A stretch of DNA of 64,000 nt from Bryobacteraceae bacterium (GTDB taxonomy: Bacteria > Acidobacteriota > Terriglobia > Bryobacterales > Bryobacteraceae), in the NCBI GenBank assembly GCA_026002855.1, contig BPGD01000001.1, positions 868,001 through 932,000 of the forward strand, in the 5' to 3' direction. The position numbers and the translations under genes are program-made. Under the pieces are notes generated by a model. The model ran no database searches and was not told the origin of the DNA. It saw only the letters and a program-made list of their open reading frames with translations. Shown here in pieces: positions 1 to 6,487 of this stretch (within the stretch, counting starts at the first letter, position 1; the number at the start of each line of letters is the position of its first letter).

Positions 1-1
1 G

Positions 2-1003
2 CTGGCAGGGATCGTGTGGCTGACGCTGGCGGCTCAGCAGACGCCGGAGCCGCCGGCCGATCCCGGCCGGCCCGCGCTGCGGCGGGGCGGTCCGGCGCAG
101 AAACGCGAGCCGGTGGAGGCGCCGGAGGGACGGCGCACGCCCGATGGGCCGTACCGTGAAGTGGTGGTGGATGAAGAGGGGAAGACCGAAAAGGTGACCG
201 GGGGCGGCGCGGCGGCGGAGCGCGACGATCTGCTCGACCGGGCGCGCGAGGCGGCCTTTGAGTTTAACGAGAAGCTGCCGGCGTTCATCTGCGATGAGTT
301 CGTCCGCCGCTATGAGAGCAAAACGCTGAAGCCGGAGTGGAAGCTGCGCGACCGGGTGCAGGTGGAGCTGGCCTACACCAAAGGAAAGGAGGAGTACCGC
401 AACATCCGGCTGAACGGGAAGCCGCTGAAAAAGGGCACGCCGGAGGACTCGGGCTCCTGGTCCACGGGAGATTTCGGCTCAACGCTGATGAGCATTTTTC
501 TGTCAACACGGCGCGAGGATTTCCGTCTCCGGGGCGAATCGGAGGCGGCAGGAATCAAGGCGCGCGTCTACGATTTTTCCGTTCCGAAAGATCGCTCGCA
601 GTGGACCATCCGGTATGGGTATGCGGTGAAGCCGGCGCACGAGGGTTCGCTGTGGATCGACCCGGACAGCGCGCGGGTGCTGCGGATCGAGCTGAGCAGC
701 CGCAGGCTGCCTTCCAACTACGAGATCGACAAGGTGGAGATGACGGTGGACTACGACTGGGTGGACATCGCCGGGACGCGATATCTGCTGCCGGTCCGCA
801 GCGAAAACCTGGCCTGTTTCCGCGGGACACTCACCTGCACGAAGAACGAAATCGAGTTCAAAAATTATCGGAAATTCGAAGTCGAATCGCAGGTACTGCA
901 GGTGGAAAGCGAAGTGACTTTTCCTGAGGCGGACGAGGAAAAGCCGAAATCGAAAACAGTCCCGCCGTCGATCACGCCGGAGCCGGCGAAGAAAAAGAAG
1001 TAG
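2..1003 (+). CDS. secreted hypothetical protein, 5' end outside window
   Basis: The frame is open from base 2 and the first visible residues (LAGIVWLTLAAQQ) look like the end of a signal peptide, so the true start probably lies left of the window; a GTG at 14 is only an internal candidate. A proline/arginine-rich linker follows, then a conserved-looking domain beginning near FNEKLPAFICDEFVRRY and ending in a NYRKFEVESQV strand, and a lysine-rich tail. The same overall plan and the same closing motif (DYRKFQVDSR) occur in the secreted protein at 52908-53825, so the two look like distant paralogues of a family often seen in Acidobacteriota. Function is unknown; a periplasmic beta-rich fold is inferred only. 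It converges on the methyltransferase with its stop codon directly abutting that gene's stop. Confidence 0.75.
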   Translation: MAGIVWLTLAAQQTPEPPADPGRPALRRGGPAQKREPVEAPEGRRTPDGPYREVVVDEEGKTEKVTGGGAAAERDDLLDRAREAAFEFNEKLPAFICDEFVRRYESKTLKPEWKLRDRVQVELAYTKGKEEYRNIRLNGKPLKKGTPEDSGSWSTGDFGSTLMSIFLSTRREDFRLRGESEAAGIKARVYDFSVPKDRSQWTIRYGYAVKPAHEGSLWIDPDSARVLRIELSSRRLPSNYEIDKVEMTVDYDWVDIAGTRYLLPVRSENLACFRGTLTCTKNEIEFKNYRKFEVESQVLQVESEVTFPEADEEKPKSKTVPPSITPEPAKKKK

Positions 1004-1020
1004 TCAGGGCGCCGCCCTGA
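1004..1020. terminator. palindromic stem between convergent stops (weak terminator candidate)
   Basis: TCAGGGC-GCC-GCCCTGA is a perfect 7-bp stem with a 3-base loop. It starts on the base after the left gene's TAG and contains the TGA of the opposing methyltransferase. There is no T-run on either side, so a role in ending transcription from both sides is only a guess. Confidence 0.3.
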
Positions 1021-1981
1021 CCGCAGCGATGAGGTCGGCCGCCTCGCGGCGGATGCCGGCGAAGCCGGCCTCGCGGAGCCAGGCCGAATATTCCTCCTCG
1101 GTGTAGGTGGAACCTCCGCGCGTGTTGACAAGCATGTTGACGGCGAAGAGGGCGGCCTGAGGAGGGGACGTCTTTTCGGGGTCGAGGATGAAGTCGCGAA
1201 TCAGCAGCCGCCCGCCGGGCGCGAGGGCGCGGAAGCAGCGCGCCAGCAGCGAGCGGTTTTCCTCCGGACTGAGCATGTGGCAGATGGCGGAAAGCAGCAC
1301 GAGGTCGTAGCCGGAGCCCAGATCATCCCGGGTGAGATCGCCAACGCGGGTGGTGACGCGGTCCTCGAGTCCTTCGGCGAGGATGTGGCGGCGGGCGATG
1401 CGGGTGACGGGCTCGCGGTCGAGCACCTCGGCGTGCAGCGCCGGATTCGCTCTGGCGAAGGCGATGGAGTAGACGCCAGAGCCGCCCCCGACATCCAGCA
1501 TGCGCCGGACGTCCTGGGCGCGGCCGATGCGCGCGAGTTCGGCGGCGTCTTTCTGCGCTCGCCAGTGCATGGCTTCGATGAAGCTTTCGGTCCACTGCGA
1601 ATCCTCCGCCCCGGCGCCGGCGCGGACGGCCGTGCCGGAGCGGACGCAGCGGGTGAGCGTAGCCCACGAGTCGAACAGATGAACGGTGTGCATGAGCGCG
1701 GGCCGGGCGCAGTCCGGGCTGCCGGCGACGAGATATTGGGCGGTGGCCGGGGTGTTGAAGAACGTGCCGTCCCGTTTGAGGAGCGCCCCGATAGCGGCAA
1801 GGGCGTTGAGCAGGACTTCCGTAGCGCGGGGATCCGTGCCGGCCCTGCGGGCCACCTCGGCGGCGTTGGCGCCTGTGCCGACGTGGGTGAAGAGGTCGAG
1901 TTCGACGGCGGTGAGCAGGATGCGGCTCTCCTGGAAGCCGCGCATTTTTGACTGGAGTTCATCAAATGTGAGAGGCTGCAT
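1004..1981 (-). CDS. SAM-dependent O-methyltransferase (class I, winged-helix dimerisation domain)
   Basis: A 325-residue protein with the two-part plan of small-molecule O-methyltransferases. Residues ~10-100 form a winged-helix dimerisation domain (FQESRILLTAVELDLFTHV, then EVARRAGTDPRATEVLLNAL). The C-terminal Rossmann domain has SAM motif I LDVGGGSGVYSIAFAR near residue 165, the acidic turn EVLDRE, and the post-motif APGGRLLIRDFILD. Substrates in this family are usually phenolic or polyketide-like hydroxyls; nothing nearby names one. The start ATG has GGAAAC upstream and a TAGCAT box about 33 bases before it. The gene is transcribed away from a SAM riboswitch that lies on the other strand, so it is not in that riboswitch's transcript. 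Confidence 0.85.
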   Translation of the reverse strand: MQPLTFDELQSKMRGFQESRILLTAVELDLFTHVGTGANAAEVARRAGTDPRATEVLLNALAAIGALLKRDGTFFNTPATAQYLVAGSPDCARPALMHTVHLFDSWATLTRCVRSGTAVRAGAGAEDSQWTESFIEAMHWRAQKDAAELARIGRAQDVRRMLDVGGGSGVYSIAFARANPALHAEVLDREPVTRIARRHILAEGLEDRVTTRVGDLTRDDLGSGYDLVLLSAICHMLSPEENRSLLARCFRALAPGGRLLIRDFILDPEKTSPPQAALFAVNMLVNTRGGSTYTEEEYSAWLREAGFAGIRREAADLIAAVRAAP

Positions 1982-2126
1982 GGCTGTTTCCGGGTATGTC
2001 CGCGCCCTTTTTCATGCTAGACCCGGGCATGAGGGGTGAGGGATCCCCGCCGGTCCTTTCGTGGAAAAAAACTGAAACGCATCCGGGCCGGGGCACGTTT
2101 TTCAGGTAGAAGCGAAAGCTTCGACA

Positions 2127-2228
2127 ACACATCGAGAGTGGCGCGAGGGAACTGACCCGCTGACCGCCCGGCAACCTGGCTTCAGCCGCCAAGGTGCCAA
2201 AGTCAGCCCGGCAACGGGACCGATGTGG
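2127..2228 (+). ncRNA. SAM-I (S-box) riboswitch aptamer
   Basis: The segment has the S-box core in order. P1 arms are CACATCG (2128-2134) and CGATGTG (2221-2227). Next come the GAGAG joining segment, a kink-turn-like GCGAGGGA, the near-invariant CCCGGCAACC (2167-2176) and AAGGTGCCAAA (2191-2201). P4 is a short hairpin capped by a GCAA tetraloop (CCCG-GCAA-CGGG, 2207-2218). The P2 loop CTGAC (2152-2156) is complementary to GTCAG (2202-2206), matching the family's pseudoknot. A small GAAA-tetraloop hairpin (2109-2122) precedes it. S-box elements bind S-adenosylmethionine and normally switch off methionine/SAM genes. Here the next gene on the same strand is an AAA+ ATPase 80 bases downstream. 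I am confident of the aptamer; the regulatory target is inferred from position. Confidence 0.9.
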
Positions 2229-2282
2229 CGCGAGATGGCGCAAACAAAGGCTGTCCTCCCACCATCGTTCCTCGCCTGCGGA

Positions 2283-2301
2283 TCCTTCGCGCCCGAAGGA
2301 G
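2283..2301 (+). promoter_or_regulatory. Shine-Dalgarno-masking hairpin (putative riboswitch expression platform)
   Basis: TCCTTCG (2283-2289) pairs perfectly with CGAAGGA (2294-2300) around a 4-base loop. The 3' arm holds the AAGGAG ribosome-binding site (2296-2301), 8 bases before the ATG at 2310, so the folded stem would hide it. GGCGCGA (2227-2233), which begins at the last base of P1, can instead pair with TCGCGCC (2287-2293) and open the 5' arm. This fits translational control by the upstream aptamer but has not been folded computationally. Confidence 0.55.
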
Positions 2302-2309
2302 CGTGAAGG

Positions 2310-3863
2310 ATGAGTACGACAGCAAGGTTGACAGGAACGAAGGCCCGCGCGGAAAGCGCGCTGCGCAAACCGCCCAGATCAGAAAACGCCGACGCCACCG
2401 CGGGCGCTGCCGAAGCGGCTGCGAAATCCACCGATGAATACGAGGAAGGCGCTGAGCCGCAGGGGATTCTTTCGAGCCTTGGGCTGCATGGCCTGGAGGC
2501 GGTGGAGCCAGCGATCCTGGCCTCGCTGGTGACCGAGGACCCACTGCTGCTGATTGGCCCGCACGGGACGGGTAAATCCATGCTGTTGGAGCGGCTGGCG
2601 CAGGCGCTGGGGCTGTGTTACCGCCACTACAATGCCAGCCTGATCTGTTTTGACGACCTGATCGGCTTTCCGGTGCCCGACCGGACCTCGTTCAAACTGA
2701 AGTATCTGCAAACGCCGGCGACGATCTGGGAGGCGGAAGCGGTGTTTTTTGACGAAGTCTCGCGATGCCGACCGGACGTTCAGAACAAGCTGTTTTCGAT
2801 CATTCACGAGCGCAGGGTGCAGGGCCTCAAGCTGGAGCGGCTGCGCTACCGGTGGTCGGCGATGAACCCGCCGATGTCCGGCGAAAGCGGGGACAGCTAC
2901 CGCGGATCGGAGCCGCTGGACACGGCGCTTGCCGACCGGTACGCGTTCATCGTTGAGATCCCGCACTGGTTTTCGCTCTCCGCGGAGGCGCAGAAGAAAC
3001 TGCTCGAACACGGTGACAAGCCGCCGGACCCCAAGGCGGGCCCGAGGCTCAAGGATCTGCTGGAGCGGGCGCGCCCGCTGTGGCGGACGCTGCGTGAGGG
3101 GACGAGGGAGCTGTTGACGAACTACCTGCGCTACCTGGCGGCGTTGCTGCTGGAGGGCGAGATTTCGCTGAGCGGGCGCCGGCTGGTGACAATGATGCGC
3201 AACATCACGGCGGTGCACGCGGTGCGGCTGGTGCAGGGGGGCAGACAGGAGGAGCTGGACGAGTCAGCCCGCATGGCGATTTTCTCCTCGATTCCCGCCG
3301 TCGCGGAAGGGCGCCCAGTGGACCGGGGCCGGCTTGCGGCGGCGCATGCGGAGGCCTGGCGCAGCGCCGGCTCTCCGGAAGTGGACACGCTCATCCAGAT
3401 TCTCTGTCTCAGAGACCCGCTGGAGAGGGCCTATGCCGCCGCCAGGTCGGAGATTCTGAGCCGGCATCAGCGGTCCATCATCGTGGCCGACTGTTTGCAG
3501 TTCCTGCCGGACGGGGCGCGCCACGCCATGTCATTTTTCCTCGTTGAGAGCGGCCTGGCCGCGCGGCTGGTAGGCGCGGTGGCCGAACAGGTGGTGGAAG
3601 AGTACACTCTCGCGGCTATTCCGGCACAGGGTTTCACGTACAATCACCCGATCGCAAGTACGGGCTCTTGCGTCAGGGACCTGATTGCGAAGCTGGATTG
3701 CAGCGACCGCCGTTCGCTGGCGCTGGCGCAACTGATCACCGGATTGCACGCGCGGGACAAGATCCATAGCTCGGCAGAGGGGGAAAAAATCGCCGAGGAA
3801 TGGGAGAGAGCCTGGAGAACCATCTCCCGGCTCACGCGGGAGGAAGCCACAGTGGGCAAGTAA
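2310..3863 (+). CDS. MoxR-like AAA+ ATPase
   Basis: A 517-residue AAA+ protein. A low-complexity Ala/Glu-rich N-terminus (~1-55) precedes the ATPase core, which has Walker A GPHGTGKS near residue 90, Walker B AVFFDEVSR near 145 and sensor-1 SAMNPP near 190, the arrangement seen in MoxR/RavA-type ATPases. The C-terminal ~270 residues are helical and unassigned. MoxR proteins act as chaperone-like ATPases that remodel or insert cofactors into partners, usually with a VWA-domain protein. Such a partner lies two genes downstream, in the same operon. The ATG is chosen for its AAGGAG at 2296-2301. The gene stands directly behind the SAM-I riboswitch. Confidence 0.88.
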   Translation: MSTTARLTGTKARAESALRKPPRSENADATAGAAEAAAKSTDEYEEGAEPQGILSSLGLHGLEAVEPAILASLVTEDPLLLIGPHGTGKSMLLERLAQALGLCYRHYNASLICFDDLIGFPVPDRTSFKLKYLQTPATIWEAEAVFFDEVSRCRPDVQNKLFSIIHERRVQGLKLERLRYRWSAMNPPMSGESGDSYRGSEPLDTALADRYAFIVEIPHWFSLSAEAQKKLLEHGDKPPDPKAGPRLKDLLERARPLWRTLREGTRELLTNYLRYLAALLLEGEISLSGRRLVTMMRNITAVHAVRLVQGGRQEELDESARMAIFSSIPAVAEGRPVDRGRLAAAHAEAWRSAGSPEVDTLIQILCLRDPLERAYAAARSEILSRHQRSIIVADCLQFLPDGARHAMSFFLVESGLAARLVGAVAEQVVEEYTLAAIPAQGFTYNHPIASTGSCVRDLIAKLDCSDRRSLALAQLITGLHARDKIHSSAEGEKIAEEWERAWRTISRLTREEATVGK

Positions 3864-3873
3864 GGAGGGCCGC

Positions 3874-4281
3874 ATGCCGATTCCGACGGGTTCGTACATT
3901 TTTGTCCTGAGCGGCGCACGGTTTGTCCGCCGTATCATCCTTCCCGGACCGAAGCCTTGGCCGCGCGATGTGACGCCGGCCGCGGTGCTGAGTCTGCTGG
4001 ACGGAGAACGCTGGCTCGGTTCCCGGGAGGCCGCCGAGCGCGAGTTAATCCGGAGGATCGAAAACAAAGCTCAGGAACTGGACTGGCCGCCACTGGCCTT
4101 CCGCACGGACGTAGGGTGCCTGGGCGATCCAGTGGAGACGGATCCGCTGACCTGGTGTGTGGCTGCGAGCAAGCGGGTCGGCGCGCTTGTCCTGAAGGAC
4201 AAGCCTCCCAACCTGGATCGGTTGCGAGTGTCGGAAGAACTGGTGCTGAATTTTCCCATCCCGGAAAGGAGTCAACGATGA
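3874..4281 (+). CDS. small hypothetical protein of the MoxR/VWA operon
   Basis: A 135-residue protein I do not recognise. AAGGAGG lies 5 bases before the ATG, 10 bases after the MoxR stop, so expression seems real. Visible features are a short hydrophobic N-terminal strand (SYIFVLSGARFVRRIIL), a proline-rich turn (PGPKPWP), a charged helix (REAAERELIRRIENKAQEL) and two isolated cysteines. There is no signal peptide and no membrane span. Its TGA overlaps the next gene's ATG (ATGA), so translation is probably coupled to the metallopeptidase/VWA gene. The tight placement suggests an adaptor or substrate of that pair; this is inference from context only. Confidence 0.75.
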   Translation: MPIPTGSYIFVLSGARFVRRIILPGPKPWPRDVTPAAVLSLLDGERWLGSREAAERELIRRIENKAQELDWPPLAFRTDVGCLGDPVETDPLTWCVAASKRVGALVLKDKPPNLDRLRVSEELVLNFPIPERSQR

Positions 4282-5768
4282 AGCTGGAGGAGCTTTTCGA
4301 TGCTTTCCCGGCGCGCAGCTATGAAATCAGCGGGTTGATGCGGCTGATCGATATTGTGGAAGACGAGCGAATTCCCACGGCGCAAATCGAGTCGAGGCAC
4401 GCTCCGAGGATCCGCGTCAACCCTCAGTTCCTTGAGCGATACGCGCCGACGCCGGAGCGGCGCGTGGCGCTGATTCTGCATGAACTCCTGCATCTCCTGC
4501 TCGGCCACCAGCTCAAGCCTCTAACGCTATTGGAAAATTTCGTGTTTGACGCGGTGATCAATGCGATGATCACGCGGATGACCGAGAGCCCGGCCTATTG
4601 GTCGCTGTTTACGGCCTTCTACCGCTCAAACCGGTTCCCGGAGTGCCTGCTGCGGCCGCCGACAGGATATCGGCCACACGCGAGGTTGGTGGCCCCGCAC
4701 ATTCTTTACAGGCCGGAGCTGAAGGGGGTGCTGGCGGTCTACAAGGACCTCTATGGCCGCTACGGTGCGTCCTACTCTGACCTATTAGAGGCGCTGCAAC
4801 ACGTCTACCGGGATCACCGCCTGCTGTTTCTGAAGCTCGGGGCTGGCGGCGACGAGACCGAATTGGAGCCGGCGGGGGAGGGACCCTGTGGTGAGCCCGG
4901 GGAAGAGCTGGGGCGCGGCAACGGCGACGCCCGGAGCACGGCGCAGACGCTGGATGCACAGACTGCCTCAAAGGAATTGACCAGGGTGTTTGGGGAGATG
5001 GGGCCGCCCTTGCTGGGCAGCCATCCCATCCGGGCGGCGGAAGTCCGGGGCCTGGGGCAGGAGCTTCGCATGACGATTTGGCGATTGCGGGAAATAGTTG
5101 GCTACAGGCTGCCTTCCCGCTCGCCGAAAGGGCACGAGAAGGTTTCATACCAGGTGGCGCTGCCCAAGGAGGTCACGCGGAAGAATGCGGCGATCCTCAT
5201 GGGTCTGATCCGACAGGTAGCTCTCGCCGGCAACCAGGGGGATCCGCTTAAGCGGTCTGAGAGTCAACAGAGAGCGATTTCCGCCGTTCCGGCGCTGGAC
5301 CGCCGGAGCAACGTGCTCCGCTGTCTGGGACTGCAACCCCTGCTGTACGGGTACGAGACGCCCATGCCGAAGCGGAGCGGGGTCGAGCCAGTCCATGTAT
5401 ACGTGGACGTGAGCGGCAGCGTTGAGAAGTACATCCCCAGCCTGTACCAGGCGGTGGTGCAGTCGGCGCCCCTTGTGTATCCAAAAGTGCATCTGTTTTC
5501 GACGAGAGTCTATACGGTCACCCTGGACGACCTGCATCGCGGGGTCTGCCAAACGACCATCGGAACCGAGATCAACTGCGTTCTCCAACACATGGAGCGC
5601 GAACGGATCCGCCGGACGGTCATCCTGACCGACGGCTATGTGGGGTGGCCGTCTGACAAGTACCGTGACATGCTGAAATGCTGCCATATCGGATTGGCCG
5701 TAACGCCGGGGGGCGGCTTCCACGCCCTGGATGGCCATGTGAAGTTCAGGGCGATGCTGAAGCTTTGA
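4278..5768 (+). CDS. VWA-like metallopeptidase (DUF2201-type)
   Basis: About 496 residues. The N-terminal part carries HELLHLLLGH near residue 65, a zinc-metallopeptidase HExxHxxxGH motif. The C-terminal part carries YVDVSGSV near residue 375, a DxSxS metal-ion-dependent adhesion site of a von Willebrand A-like domain. This is the DUF2201 layout, typically encoded beside a MoxR ATPase as here. A Glu/Gly-rich linker around residues 195-230 separates the halves. The ATG at 4278 is preferred because GGAAAGGAG lies just upstream and it overlaps the previous stop as ATGA; the frame stays open further upstream but that part overlaps the small gene. It is likely a partner or effector of the MoxR ATPase; substrate unknown. 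Confidence 0.87.
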   Translation: MKLEELFDAFPARSYEISGLMRLIDIVEDERIPTAQIESRHAPRIRVNPQFLERYAPTPERRVALILHELLHLLLGHQLKPLTLLENFVFDAVINAMITRMTESPAYWSLFTAFYRSNRFPECLLRPPTGYRPHARLVAPHILYRPELKGVLAVYKDLYGRYGASYSDLLEALQHVYRDHRLLFLKLGAGGDETELEPAGEGPCGEPGEELGRGNGDARSTAQTLDAQTASKELTRVFGEMGPPLLGSHPIRAAEVRGLGQELRMTIWRLREIVGYRLPSRSPKGHEKVSYQVALPKEVTRKNAAILMGLIRQVALAGNQGDPLKRSESQQRAISAVPALDRRSNVLRCLGLQPLLYGYETPMPKRSGVEPVHVYVDVSGSVEKYIPSLYQAVVQSAPLVYPKVHLFSTRVYTVTLDDLHRGVCQTTIGTEINCVLQHMERERIRRTVILTDGYVGWPSDKYRDMLKCCHIGLAVTPGGGFHALDGHVKFRAMLKL

Positions 5769-5786
5769 GAGGCGCGGGAGGCTGCC

Positions 5787-6419
5787 TCAATGGCAGTGGC
5801 AGCCTTCGCCACGCCAGGCGAGCCAGCCTTCGCGGGCGATGATGGGCGTCATGACGAGGCCGGCGAGCGGGTCGGCCCACCACCAGCCGAGCGTGGCGTT
5901 GAGAACGAGTCCGCCGAGAAGGATGGCGGACAGATAGCTGCAAAGGAGGGTCTGACGCGAGTCGGCGGCCATGGCGTGACTGCCGAGCTCGATGCTGACG
6001 GCGCGCTTTCTGCGGGCAAGCACGGGCATGATCAGCAGGGAGCAGCAGGCGAGGAGGATGCCGGGGATGGAACGCTCCGGCGCCTCCTGCCGCCAGAGCT
6101 TTTCCGCGGCTTCGTAGCCGACATAGGCGGCCAGCAGCCAGAAGGAGAGGCCGATGAGGCGCTGGGCGCGGCGCTCGAACTCCTCGCGGCGGTGATGGTC
6201 ATCGACTTTGAGGCGCCATAGCATGACGGCGCCGGAGATGCTTTCGATGACGGCATCGACGCCGAAGCCGACGAGGGCGATGCTGCCGGCGGCCAGACCG
6301 GCAAGGATCGACACGACAGCCTCGGAGACGTTGTAACTGAGCGTGAAGTATTCGAGCCGCAGGCCCCTCTTCACCAGCAACTGCCGCTCGCTGAGTCCGG
6401 TGTCGGCCATCTCTTCCAT
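5787..6419 (-). CDS. cation-efflux-like membrane transporter
   Basis: About 210 residues with five to six hydrophobic helices. LEYFTLSYNVSEAVVSILAGLAAGSIALVGFGVDAVIESISGAVMLWRL is the TM1-TM2 region of cation-diffusion-facilitator relatives, with the paired metal-ligand position GVDAVIE. The cytoplasmic C-terminal domain of classical CDF exporters is absent; the protein ends instead in GEGCHCH, a possible metal-binding tail. The start is uncertain: ATG at 6419 matches the usual short N-terminus, while GTG at 6452 has AGGA 7 bases upstream. It converges on the VWA gene and is divergent from the S46 peptidase. The transported ion cannot be read from the sequence. Confidence 0.75.
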   Translation of the reverse strand: MEEMADTGLSERQLLVKRGLRLEYFTLSYNVSEAVVSILAGLAAGSIALVGFGVDAVIESISGAVMLWRLKVDDHHRREEFERRAQRLIGLSFWLLAAYVGYEAAEKLWRQEAPERSIPGILLACCSLLIMPVLARRKRAVSIELGSHAMAADSRQTLLCSYLSAILLGGLVLNATLGWWWADPLAGLVMTPIIAREGWLAWRGEGCHCH

Positions 6420-6487
6420 TGTGCGACAGCGCGCCGCGCCGCCGGAATTCACACCTCGCTATCCTGTGAAGGAAAGGTCTCTGAACG

